Shown in pieces: positions 43,965 to 54,960 of a stretch of 64,000 bases of DNA. Both the position numbers and the translations under genes were made by a program. The DNA comes from Pseudocercospora fijiensis CIRAD86. Its lineage: Eukaryota; Ascomycota; Dothideomycetes; Mycosphaerellales; Mycosphaerellaceae. The stretch covers positions 570,886 to 634,885 of the forward strand of contig NW_006921536.1 of NCBI RefSeq assembly GCF_000340215.1, given 5' to 3'. Numbering within the stretch: position 1 is the stretch's first letter; the number at the start of each line of letters is the position of its first letter. The notes under the pieces are model-generated. The model saw only the letters and a list, made by a program, of their open reading frames with translations. It ran no database searches and was not told where the DNA came from.

Positions 43965-44912
43965 TCAAGTCCAATTTCTGTGCCTCAAGACTGGAAGTGA
44001 CTTCAGCAGAGCTCTGGTCCACCAGCCAGCGCCCACCCTTGACCACTCAATAGCGCGAGGCGCGCCACTGATCAGTGCAGCTTCCCTTCGTCGTGCATTG
44101 ATAACCCCTCTTGTGAAGTCATCGACATGAGCTCTCACTCTTGCGCTCCATACAGAACCGGGATCGTAACACCACCCTTCAGCTCCTCGAGCCTGGCCTC
44201 CCAAACGTTGCTCGTGTTGATGACTTCGTCAAAGAAAATTGGCGTATTCTGCTTCCAGCAAAGCTCTCAAAGTTCAGGATCGCAAGTGCCTTCAGAAATC
44301 ACCATGAGTGAAATCTTGTCTACCTTGAGGAATGGACTGATATGGACTTTCGACTTGTGGCCATATGGAAAGTCGTTTGGGTCGTAGACATTCGTTGCGA
44401 ACTTTCCTCGATCTTCAACGACGGCCTCCCTCGGTTCAGTGCCGTAACCTGCGAAGACGACACCTGCCCATGCGTGACCCCGCTCAGAATTATGGGGTCT
44501 GCTGTGCAACCCAACAGCAATGTACACTCATCGAATGCGATGTGGTGAAAAGAGCACTGCAATGCCAAAATGCCCCCAAATTTTAGGCAGAATCTACTCG
44601 AGATAGCACCAGCATTCTTCAATGTCGATTGCAAGAGTTTTGGACGAGACATGCCACAGGTGGAATGCCGAGGAGATGGCAAAAAGTTGATGCTGTGTAG
44701 TCTGGATGAATTATGTCCCAGCTCTGTGCTGAAGTGGTAGCACCATGAATGCCAACTGGAAGAGGTCTGTTTGATGCTTTTGATGGAGAAAGTGCCGGTG
44801 TCGGTATGTATGCAATGCCAGTAAGAGTGGTCCAGTTCTTGAGTTTGACAGCGAAAGGCGACATTTCCGGCTTTTCGTTCGTCGCGAAAGCAACACATGG
44901 GTCCGACATCAC
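43965..44912 (-). pseudogene. Frameshifted alpha/beta hydrolase remnant
   Basis: Three minus-strand frames, in order, give pieces of one fungal alpha/beta hydrolase. The first, from ATG 44912, has IAYIPTPA and VGIHGATTSAQSWD (oxyanion-loop region) to LLGIPPVA. The second, from about 44660, has SRPKLLQSTLKNAG. The third is AWAGVVFAGYGTEP to about 44267. The C-terminal part at 44204-43965 has HVDDFTRGVINARR and GAPRAIEWSRVGAGW, the catalytic-His end of the family. At least two frame changes cannot be explained by splice sites I can see. Sequencing errors are possible but decay is more likely. Confidence 0.55.
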
Positions 44913-44934
44913 GTTGTACTATACGTGAATGCAA

Positions 44935-45222
44935 GGTTAAGATGCTGGAGTCGGAACACGCTTTATGGACTTGGACTCCCGATTTGGGCCAGGTCGTTGC
45001 AACACTTTGGTATGCGCTGTGATTTGTCCGCTTGGGCCGCTACTCTTCTTGAAGGAGCCGGTCTCGAACAGGAAGGACCATGCTCGGAGTCAGCCATCGA
45101 TGCCGAGCTACTGCATATGTTGTGAAGCTCGCGCAGCAGCAGATCCATATTGAGACCACACAAAGCGGCAAGGGACAAGGATAATCGCAAGTGCACTTGC
45201 AGCGTGTAGCTCAAGTAGCATC
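44935..45222. other. Short intergenic stretch
   Basis: 288 bp between the hydrolase remnant and the stop of the next gene. No supported gene is seen. Confidence 0.35.
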
Positions 45223-46970
45223 TCAGCCATACATCAAGATGTCCTCGGCGGCGTTGTTGGCCTGAAGTCGAGCCACAACATCGGCAGTCTTCACTGGCCA
45301 GGAGGCGCGAGATAGGCCAAAGTCCACGCGAATGCCAGGAAATAGCGTGAAAGCGACCTCTTGCGATCCGCGGCCAGGGAGTTTGTGAGCCAGCTTCATG
45401 ACAGTAGTGTCTACCGGCGAGCCAGCGGTTGGCCAAAAGAAGCCGTACTTGTAGTTGGAGTCGATCAGGCGACATTTGAGGTCTATTGCAGCGCTGAAGA
45501 CGGTTGCCATGCTGCTTGTGAATTCGCTGCACCATCCATGAGCTTCGCCTTGAAACTTCTGTAGAACTGTGGCAAGGTTGACTAGGCTTTGAATATGTGG
45601 CTGCAAGATGTTCGTGAGGCGACTGGCAGCTGCGTGCGCGTGCGCGTCGAACATGCTCTGAGGAGATTGGTCCTCCTGCACTGCGGTCTCCAGAGGCTGC
45701 GGGTATAGATTGGCTGCCGGGCCCACGGCTGCAAGTCGATCTGGTTCGTTGTCAATGGCCAGCGCAAAGAAGAGTCGTTCGGCTTCGGCATCTGGTCGGA
45801 GTTAGCAAGAGAAGACTTCGGATGTCATCATGAGCAACTCTGTTTACCTGCAAGCAAGGCCGAATTCAAGTTGCTGCAGAATTCATCTTGGCTCGTTGAT
45901 GCATCGTTGAAGATGAAGCAATGCACGTAGCAGGCTGTCAAAGCTCGGAGCACATTCGATGCAGATAGACCGTCATGGGGCTCCATCTGCTGCTCAATGT
46001 TGGACCACTCAGGACCCCAGCACGTTTCGTACAGTCGCTTCAGGTCTTCGCTTGGTTGACGAACACAAGGGCTATCGACGAGTCGTTTTTGCTGCAAGCC
46101 CAGAAATACCAGGACTGATTCAGTAGTTTCCAGGATATCGTGCGACATTCTCGCTAGGGCATCATTGATTTCGTTTGCGTTGAGCTTTTGCTTGACCTTT
46201 CCTCCTTCCTCGCCACATAGGGGGTCGAGTTGCGTATCCGTACCACCGTTGGCAGTGTTGCGGCCGTCTGAGTCAAGCTTTCGGGTGCTTGGGCCTCGCT
46301 GAGAAGATTTGACAGCGAGAGGTGCAGGTGTTGAAGAATCAGGCGAGCCTTGATCAGTCTCGGAAATTTCCGAGGCAGGACAAATAATGGCGGACCGCGA
46401 GTGTGCGACTCCAGGATCTTCAGGCGTGCGGCCACGTTTAGACGGCGGAGAGGGGATATCGTCAGACGCTTTACGCTTGAATCTAAGGTGGTTCATAATG
46501 CGAGTAATTTTGCCGGTAACGCCAAGCTGAGAAGAAGGCGGCTGAGCTTGCTGCGTGGATGATGCGGGATACGTGATCTCTCCAGCATGGCCAGCTGACA
46601 ATTCCGCGGACTGCAGAGACATAGGCACAGGCATCGGTATAGCCATAGGCAGATGCATAGGCAGAGATTCGGTCACGGCCGGGTTCTGGCTGCTTTGCTC
46701 GATGTGCTCGAGGTAGTGCGGCTGGATCTCATCGGTGCCGGTGCGCGTTGCAATGATGCCTGCAAAGCCACTTCCGCGCCGAATGCGTGTCGCTTCGATG
46801 GGCGCCGGCGAGGAAAAGGCAGGCAGTTCGCAGTCGTGTCCATAGGCATAGATGGGCATTCGCGATTGCATGTTCGATGTAATTAACAGAGTTCCCGGCT
46901 CTGGGGCTTTCACGGAGCGGTCCGGTCCGGTCCGGTCCGATCTGTTGTCGGAGTCGCGATGACCGATCAA
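45223..46970 (-). CDS. Uncharacterised protein, paralogue 1 (partner of 50816-53052)
   Basis: Exons 46970-45848 and 45791-45223 (56-bp intron, GTAAAC...CCAG) give 563 residues. The first half is low complexity with a basic stretch FKRKASDDIPSPPSKRGRTP that looks like a nuclear localisation signal. The second half is a globular, mostly helical domain ending with a segment YKYGFFWPTAGSPVDTT...EVAFTLFPGIRVD. This matches the C-terminal part of the gene at 50816 (HCFFWPTPGEHF...IVAFTVMPGLRLI). The intron falls at the same place in both genes, phase 1 before Asp-Ala. No known domain was recognised. The start could be the Met at 46871 (MQSRMPIYAYGHD), because a GGACC-type repeat lies in the longer N-terminus. 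Confidence 0.75.
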
Positions 46971-47456
46971 CTAACTGCATCTGGGAAGCTGCATTGCAAA
47001 CCACCATGCGGCGTTTGAATCGCTACTTTAGCTCGGGTGGCATGTGAAAGGCTGAAAGCTGAAAGGTGTCTGCGTCTCGACTGCCAAGAAGCAGTTCGTG
47101 GTTGGTTGAACTTGTTGGAGTGGCTGGGGCTGGGGCTGGGGCTGGGATAACCGCACTAGCGGGTCTTGGCGAGTGGAGGGGTTCATGCAGTGGCTGAGTG
47201 ACTGTTCGGCGTTCGCCATTGCCTCGTGTTATCGTGAAGTGCATGCCGACGGTCGTACTTGCTGTGACTACCATTGCGGGCGGCGGGAATTGCTGGACGA
47301 GCGATGCAGCAGTGCCTGCAGGTACATGTACGCATGACGGTCAATCTGCGTGATCGCCGCGAGACCCCGAGCAAATCCACCTGCATGCTTACTACAGCCA
47401 CAACTTTGTTTTCCTCTTGAGCGCGGGCGAAAAGACTGCACTGCCGTCGCGTCGTC
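46971..47456. promoter_or_regulatory. Divergent promoter region with a G-quadruplex motif
   Basis: 486 bp lie between the divergent starts of paralogue 1 and the Hsp70-like gene. At 47126-47146 the plus strand has three GGGGCT units and a final GGG, which meets the usual four-tract G-quadruplex pattern. Short ORFs here are overlapping chance frames. Confidence 0.5.
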
Positions 47457-50431
47457 GTGGCCCTTTCTGCCACCATGACCGGCACTTCTGCCATCGACCG
47501 GTCTCGCTCCTTCGTGAGAACGTTGATCGACTATGGCAGCGGGCGACTCAAGATCGCCGTGCAATTCGTCCGCCCGGGCGAATCCGTACACGATGTCGAA
47601 TCCGTCAACGTCGAATTTGAAGGCTCCAGAAATGAGATGGAGCAAGTCATGGTGATGGACGATGCCCGAGGTCTCATCACCGGCAAGATCGAGACGCAGC
47701 AGTGGATCGAGGAACAGCAATGCGCCGAAGCTGCCATCTTCTTGTGGAAGCTCTGCCTGTCTCCAGAGCATCAGAACAGTGCGCTGGTGACACGAGTGTA
47801 CAGAGCAATCGGCGCGGAATTCGGCGACATCGCTGCCATCGAAGAGCTCATCTGCGACCATCTGAAGGTCATCCGCCAACAAATCCTCTCCTTCCTGAGA
47901 AGTGAAGCGACTGGCTATCACTGCGGCGCGCAAACTCACGCCAGGGGATGCAAGTGTCATATCCCAGATGATATCCAGATTGAATCAACCATCACCATAC
48001 CAGTAGCCTGGAACAGTGCTGCCCGTGGCATCATGATTGACGCCGCCATCGCCGCTGGCTTCTCCAACATTCGATTGCAATATGAGCCGATTTGCGCCGC
48101 TGCAAGCGATCTACCGAAGTACGTGTGCCCGTGCCACTCGTCACATCTTCATGCTGCCCCTGCTAATCCATTCCACTTTTGCCCATTAGGATGCGACAAC
48201 AGAACGTTATCAAGGTGAGATGCTCTGCTCTGCTTGTGGGCTTCGACGACGATGAACACGCATTGACGCGCTAATCAGGACGATGATCTGGTCTGCTGTG
48301 CGGATGGAGGACATGGCACCATGGCACGTATCACTCTATCTGTCATCTCTCAATTACACAAAGCTGACATGCCTCAAGGACGTCGTCACTATCCACACGA
48401 GGCGCTGTGCTTACAGCGCAAGTCGCTTTGCCATCAATGTTGTGGGCACGCCGACCGGTGAGTGTTGAGAGGCCCTGGTCACGCACGCTTGCGCGCAGAA
48501 TGAGAACTGACGAGTTTCCAAAGGTGGTCTTGCGGGAGCTCACAATGTTGAATTGCAAGCTCTGAACTATGTTGTGAGATGCCCTGAAATCCGAAAGTAC
48601 GGTGACCTCTCAAATGCTTGCGCTGTGCTCGGCGACCTATCGGTGAACGACTTCCAACGGCAATTGTACGACCAGATCGGGTATCTGAAGGAGCAGGACC
48701 CTATACCCGCCAGAAACACCGTCGTCATCAGCGGAACCGCAGGCTCTGCTGCAGCTGGCTGCATCAGCGAGCTTTCCATCTCTCTTGACAGGTATGGACA
48801 TGGCTTTGCGTACTGACAGTAACGCTGACGTGGTTGACATCTCGCTAGAGAACGAATGATCTCATTCATAATCGAGTGGGCAAAGCTTGCTTATGCCGTC
48901 ATCGCAGAGCACCTTGGACAGCCGGCGAACAGAAATGTCGGTAGCGTCCGTTGGAACCTCCTTCCACCGCGAGAGCTGACCGAGAATACAGTGTCGCGCA
49001 GTGCTACTTTCAGGAGGCATCTCCAAGTGTCGTCTCGTGATCAACTATCTGAAAGAGAAATTGCTGAAGAACTTCTCCATCGAAGACGTGTGGTGTTCAA
49101 AATCCATCAACCCGGTTGCGAAAGGCGGCCTCATACAGTATCCCCACAACGAGCCTGATCGACTTCCGACCGGCTCCATCTTCTTGGTGCGCCATGAGGA
49201 ATGGGATCCCGAAGTCCACAAGCTGGGCACCGTCTGGGTCAAAGTCTGGGCTCATGAGCAAGAGAGCAAGATCTACGCAGGCAATGAGCTGAATAAGCAA
49301 CGCTTTCCCAAAGCCGCCCTGGATTTTGCTGAATGGAAAGATGTTGCTGGTACCAAGTTTTCTGGACGCAAGGCGTCTGCAAGAAACCCAAAGGCGTTGT
49401 CGTACACTGGTAGCGACCCTCTGCCTGATCCGACATGGGTGTCACGGAGCGAACACGATCCAACGGAGCTTCTCGCCACGGAGAGGCTTGTACCTATCAT
49501 GAGGGTTGAAGACTCGATGACAGCGTCGGAGCCAATCCCATGGATTGCCTTGGTTGATGCCTCGATCCCTGCCCGCCTTGGAGGCTTACGTTTCGACATG
49601 TACTACAGCAAGCCGGGCCAAGCAGTCACGAAGCATAGTCCTCTTCGAGACGCCCAGGGCCGGATTCGGAAGCAGCTCGAGCTTTTTCCACCAAAATATA
49701 TCAAGCTTCCTGATCTTGCGAAGAAGGGGTTCGGAGTGAAACAGCTTGGAGGAACACCATTCTACGAGTGCAAGTGCATTGTTAGCACCGACGTCGCAGA
49801 AGGCAGTCTCAAGCTGCGCGTGAAGGTGCTGGCGCCGGACGAAGATTACATCTACGTTGGAAGCTCTGGAGATGGTGAGTGTACTGCCATGTCACACCTG
49901 GTATCAAACTGCTGACAGACTGAAGTGGACGTGCATCACGACTATCGACTCGCATTTCCTCCACTGATTAAAGACATTTGGGGCACTTACTCCTCACATG
50001 TGGTTGATGATAAGCCCGAACATGATGAGAAGCCGCCGAGGAAAAAGCAGAAACAGAAGCAGAAACGAGCAGCAGTAGCCACCGTGCAGGCCGCTGCTCC
50101 TAAGATGACTCGATCGCGTGCGAAGCACACGCCTGCCGCTGCCGCTGCCGCTGCCGCTGCCGCTGCCGCTGCTCCTGCTCCTGCTCCATCTGACAGCGCT
50201 TCTGCGTCAGCCGCGTCAGCTGCCGTTCTCACAACCTCGATCTCCTCCAGCACCGAAGAATCCTCAACGCCTACAACCATCCATCAATCACCGCACAGCT
50301 CGCATACATCTATCAGCGCTCAGCAACGAAGCTCGCAGACGAGGAACTCGTCGCGCACAGGTTCCATGAACAGCGAAGACCTTCGTACCTCGGCCGCCGC
50401 GTTGGCGCTTCAGATGTTGGCCACAAAATAG
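47457..50431 (+). CDS. Hsp70-like ATPase-domain protein with basic and poly-Ala tail (8 exons)
   Basis: Exons 47457-48118, 48190-48214, 48279-48323, 48379-48457, 48524-48791, 48849-48940, 49002-49874 and 49926-50431 give 849 residues. It belongs to the fungal actin/Hsp70-like group related to HSPA12, not to canonical Hsp70. Marks are IDYGSGRLKIAVQ (phosphate 1, with the usual DFG(T/S)-type start altered), IPVAWNSAARGIMIDAA, YEPICAAA, CCADGGHGTMDVV (phosphate 2) and VVLLSGGISKCRL (adenosine motif). No classical substrate-binding domain follows. The tail has KPPRKKQKQKQKR, 13 alanines in a row and Ser/Thr-rich sequence, suggesting a nuclear protein. Intron 3 appears to be GC-AG. A second possible start is the Met at 47475. 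Confidence 0.85.
48324..48378 (+). other. GC-AG intron in the Hsp70-like gene
   Basis: The phosphate-2 motif is restored (GGHGTM-DVVTIHT) only by joining ATG at 48323 to GAC at 48379. The 55-bp intron starts GCACGT, has a GCTGAC branch-like site and ends TCAAG. A GTATCA donor 4 bp further on leaves the frame wrong. Confidence 0.65.
50122..50183 (+). repeat. GCT/GCC trinucleotide run coding poly-Ala
   Basis: Alternating GCC and GCT codons encode a long alanine run, then Ala-Pro repeats, in the tail of the Hsp70-like protein. Codon mixing suggests selection on protein or old age and not recent slippage. Confidence 0.8.
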
Positions 50432-50815
50432 ATAGGTGGGAAAGTGAAGAATTTTGCATGTCGGCATCTGAATCATGTGGCGGTTTTGTCTTGCTGTGTT
50501 TCAGCAGAAGAAGAAGAAGAAGTGGAATTTGGAATGGAGCATGCATGGAGCCGACGCAACCGCCTGAAATGTTGGGTACTAGGTAGCTACTGTACTAGCC
50601 GCGCGCGCTGCAAGGGCAAGCGTAGAAACATTGTTTAACATGTCTACTATGAAATGAGAACTTCGTAATATATAGGTATCTATAAGTGCTGATATTTAAG
50701 CTTTGCGCTAAAGCACGGCCCACCGCATTTCAGCTTAGCTTCCTAGGCATTCTACAAACTTGCCGCCCGCGTTGGACGATGGAGGAAGGAGCAGAGCGCA
50801 TCGTCCACACTTCCA
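50432..50815. other. Intergenic region between the Hsp70-like gene and paralogue 2
   Basis: 384 bp with a GAAGAA run near 50507-50521 and a TA-rich stretch near 50665-50690. It presumably holds the promoter of the next gene. No supported gene is seen. Confidence 0.35.
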
Positions 50816-53052
50816 TTGCCCGTCGCTGCTTTCTTCCAATTATACCGACCTTTCTTGGCATCAGACCTGATCATGGAGCGGCAGCACCGCCGGGACGCTG
50901 TGCAAGGCTTGCTCCATATGATTGACAGCAGTACACAGCCAGCCGCATTAAGCACGTCGCAGCAGCTCGCACTCATACGGAAACACCTTCGCGAGCATGC
51001 TTACTACAAGCGATCCTCGCATAAGAATGGACGTGCAGTACTTCGAACGGAGCGTGATTGCCAGCAGCTACTTACAGAGCTGGCATCAGAAAGCAACCTC
51101 GGCAAATTGAAGAAAGCCGGCGAGACCTTGGTCGATGTCATGTTCCGGGTGGGGAGCAGCAAGCTGGCAGAGACTGTGCTCGAAAGATACCACTACAAAC
51201 GTGCCACCTTCGATCCTGCTTCTCTGCCGGGTCCTCCTCCGAATACCAACCACTTGCCCCGTCCTCGTCATCCAACTCGCTATCCAAAAAGGGATAATGC
51301 CATCTCGCGTCGCTTGCGTCAACGTCATGCACCATCCGACGACGATGATGACGCTCTGGACGATGGCGAAGATGAAGACTTTGCGAACTCAACAACCACT
51401 TCTGACGAGATCGATGTTCTCCTGTCATTGCCGTCGGCGACTGCGAAGCAGTATGCACTCTATATTGTGCTGCAAGATATTGACGCGACCAAGCAGCAAG
51501 CTCGTCATCCGGAATGGAAATATGGCGACAACACCAAACAAAATGCTGCTCTAGCTCTCTTGATCAACCAATTTTCTTTGGGATACCCTAAGAATCATCA
51601 AATTTGCTCGTACACTCCCGACTCTCTCAACAAATTTCTCATACAACGATCCACGCGCCATCAGAATCCCAGACTGAAAAGCGGCCTCAAGTCTGAACCA
51701 GTGTACAAGCTCGGTAGCGAAGCTTTCAAGCCAGCCTACGTGAATCAATTGCGGAAGAGCTACGAAGATGCCGTTCAGCGCGCTGACAGATTACCCTACG
51801 GTACCCTACCAACAATCTCTACGAGTGCCGAAGTCTTCGCAGCGCTTGAAGGCGAGGAGGGAGGATTGGTCCAGCTTCCGGCTAGTGACCAGGACAACGA
51901 ACATGAGCCATCCGGCCACGAGATCGGCGAGATCTCCCAGAGCTCATCTCTGACCGAGACGTCTTCGCACGACACGGAGGTCACAAGTCACGATGGCCAA
52001 CCTTCTCGCTTGATCGTCAAGCTACGGCATGCGGCCATTGCAGAGAAATGGGAACCTGTGACTGTAAAGTCCGTCCGCGCACGGCCGCGCCGTCCAACTC
52101 CAACTCCACCCACAACTGCAATCGCTCACGTTCCTGCCGCCTCATTTCCAGACCTGGCCAAATGGGAAACTGCCTTCAGTGACCTGGCAAAGCAGATTAG
52201 AGCGACGGTGGTCAGCCTGTTCGCCGCGGTCGGTCTGCCTGCCAGCCAAGTCAGTCCATATGTACCGAGCTCATCGCCATGCTTGCAAAGTGTCCTCATA
52301 TCTTGCTTTGGCGGCAACTTCAAATCTAATTGCGGCAGTCTCAGAGATAGCGGCAGCTTCACAGCGCTCACTGTCACTCAATCTCTGATCTCAGCACTGG
52401 TATATCAGTTCTTGTTGCGGGAAAAGCTGGATTGGCAAAGAGGACTGTGCGTCCAACTCGGTTGGTCGAAGATTGAAGGTGAGACACTACACAATGTTTG
52501 ATTGTTGCGCTGAGCTGACTTCTCTTTGCAGATGCACCAAAACTGTTCGCAATGCTACGAGATCCGCTGCAGAATGCCATTGCTCGTGAAAGGCATCTAC
52601 CTCGCCGTTTCGCTGAAGCAATTCTCAAGTCCGCAGATGATGATCAAACCCGAGGAGTGCTGCCTCGTTTCATGCAGCAGTTCGCCGGTCGGCTCACCGA
52701 TGATCTCACTCCGTACATCGAAACACTCCTCGGCATAGCGGCTTTGCTGAACCAGAATGAGACGCACAAAGACAAGACTTGGCGTGCGAACTTTGAGAAG
52801 AATGTCGTCGCTATTGCCACGAGCGCGGCAGAACTCAAGCTCAAGCTCACCAGTTCTGAAATCCAGCATTGCTTCTTCTGGCCGACTCCTGGTGAGCATT
52901 TCAATGGAGAAAACCACAAGGCAGTCAATGAACCTCGAGACATCGTGGCATTCACAGTAATGCCAGGACTACGTTTGATCAAAGGAGAAGCTACGATGGT
53001 CCTACCAGCACGTGTAGTTTGCTGTTCCGGTGAAGAACGGGAGAAGATATGA
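50816..53052 (+). CDS. Uncharacterised protein, paralogue 2 (partner of 45223-46970)
   Basis: Exons 50816-52478 and 52532-53052 (53-bp intron, GTGAGA...GCAG) give 727 residues. The N-terminal third (residues about 20-150) is charged and helical and has no counterpart in paralogue 1. An acidic run (SDDDDDALDDGEDEDF) and a low-complexity middle follow. The C-terminal 250 residues share layout and motifs with paralogue 1: a helical region, the same intron position before Asp-Ala (KIE|DAPKLF), then HCFFWPTPGEHF and IVAFTVMPGLRLI. No known domain was recognised. The alternative start is the Met at 50873 (MERQHRRDAVQ). It lies downstream of the Hsp70-like gene in the same direction. Confidence 0.78.
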
Positions 53053-54555
53053 AGTACGGAAGGAAAAGAAATAATCTTGCTCCTCCTCCCAACCAACATT
53101 ATCGGCAGAGCGCAGGGCAGAACCCAACATTTTACTTCTCCTCAACCTCACGTAAACTCACTACTACCAGTATCAACCACCATAATCGCCGCATACGCAG
53201 CCGTAGCCCCAAACCACATGTCCCTCGCATTCCTACCTACTCAAAGCCCATCCATCCCTATCGCAAACACCCATCGTCACAACACTCACAATCACTGTAG
53301 GGCTTTCTTGATCTTGTTGTTCCATGTTTGCCATGCTGGTGTCGTGGATTCTGAGGAGGACGTCAAGACGTATGTGTATATAGTCCGGCGAAGAATGAGT
53401 GAGGTTGATTGAGCAGAAATTTTCGACACGAGATGAGACTTGTTGCTTCTCTAGTGAGTGAGATTACATCTCTAAACTCAGTTCTGGCTATACTGATTCG
53501 CACTGTCCAAGCTGTTTCTGCTGGCAGGGTAGGGCATTGCACTTCTACATGCTGTAGGCTATGCTTTTTCTGAGTCATGTATGTCCTAACAAGACCTTTT
53601 CCGTGTCACACGATGCCATTTCCGGATACGATACGATGTCAAACACGCATCGGACTCTTGGTATGACATATGTTGTTCCACGAATGCAGTCTGAAGTACA
53701 GTATCTCGAACATTCTCTCCGCTTCGATGCCGTCGTCTCTCCCGCGAACAGCTAGGCTCGTCTAGACGGAGCCTTCGACGATGCCAAACCCAAGAACAGC
53801 GGGTCATACGATTGGATCACGGAAAAAAGCCCAAGCAGTCCTCTAGAATACTCGAAATATCGCGGCTCCGCCCCCCACCAGGCACATGCACAATCGTAAC
53901 CGCTCGACCACGACGACAAGCCTATCGAAAAAAAAAAAATCCTTGGGACACGAGCTACATGTACCTTGTTCTCTGCCCAACAATGCAAATTCCTTGGGAC
54001 GTGCGTTGGGATCCGAGAGCTTGTTTATGAGTGTATTTGGGCGGGCTATGCTTTGTGCTGTGGACGGACGGCCATATCGAAAACTCCGATAACAGGGTGG
54101 CGCTCGCTGAGCAGGCGATAAAAATCTGTTCTGATGACCCCGCTTGCTACGGGTTGTGGGATGGTGAGCTCCACGCGTTGGGCGGAGCAGACTGTCATCG
54201 CTATGAAGTACTTCGTTGAAGCGGTCGAGAAGCCGGAGGTGTGGAGGCGTATGACTTGGGAGGACGTGTTCCGGAAAGAGGTCGAGCTCAATGCAACTTG
54301 GGAGACTGGTTGTGAGTTAGTGACTGTTGTGGAAGTGCTTGGTTCATGATCTGGGTGAGATTGTCTTGACACTATGGAGGTCATGAGGTGATGTCTCAGG
54401 GAAGCTCTGGAGCGCGCTGCCCTTGAGAAAACTCGCCCAACACTGTACCGCGCAGGCGGGGAAAAAAATCGCATATGAGGTCGAAGTATGGATCATGAAC
54501 GACGTGTGGTATCAATTTTGATTATGCCTCCTAAACTATTGCACCAAATTTGTCC
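53053..54555. other. 1.5-kb region without a supported gene
   Basis: Short frames lie on both strands; the most gene-like are 54031-54219 and 54134-54349 on the plus strand, in different frames and without a domain. TCCTTGGGAC occurs twice (about 53939 and 53991). A decayed gene is possible but I cannot name it. Confidence 0.3.
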
Positions 54556-54945
54556 CTATGGTCTGCTTCCTAATGCTAGAAGAGCCTCGTGATCATCCCA
54601 AAGTCTTCGCAGGGTGCGAGAACTCTTGCTTCCGCGGTCTAATCGCTCACGAAGTTTGAGGACTTCCTTCTGCAGCGTACCTTCCAGCTTCAGCCGCTCA
54701 TCGAGACCAAGCTTCACCTTCCCTTTTCTCGGGGGTTTGCTCCAGTCGAGTGTGTATCGCTTCCGGCGGAGCTTTTCTGTGAGCGGGGAGGTCATATTGG
54801 CTGGTAGGAATGTGGTAGAAGACCACGCAACCTGCGAGTTGTCTGCTTGATACTTTGTGACGATGTCTCCAATGCCCATGATGCTGTCGCGTCTTGCCGC
54901 TGCGTCGGGGTGACCAATTTGATTGATGATAGTGTTTGCTTTCAT
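54556..54945 (-). CDS. Small hypothetical protein directly downstream of CTR9
   Basis: 129-codon frame starting about 15 bp after the CTR9 stop on the same strand. The product is basic, with TLDWSKPPRKGKVKLG in the middle and a helical, possibly coiled-coil end (LQKEVLKLRERLDRGSKS). No family was recognised. The close spacing leaves little room for its own promoter, so it may be a separate small gene transcribed from within CTR9, part of the CTR9 3' untranslated region, or a downstream cistron. Confidence 0.4.
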   Translation of the reverse strand: MKANTIINQIGHPDAAARRDSIMGIGDIVTKYQADNSQVAWSSTTFLPANMTSPLTEKLRRKRYTLDWSKPPRKGKVKLGLDERLKLEGTLQKEVLKLRERLDRGSKSSRTLRRLWDDHEALLALGSRP

Positions 54946-54960
54946 ATTCTCTCGAGGTAA

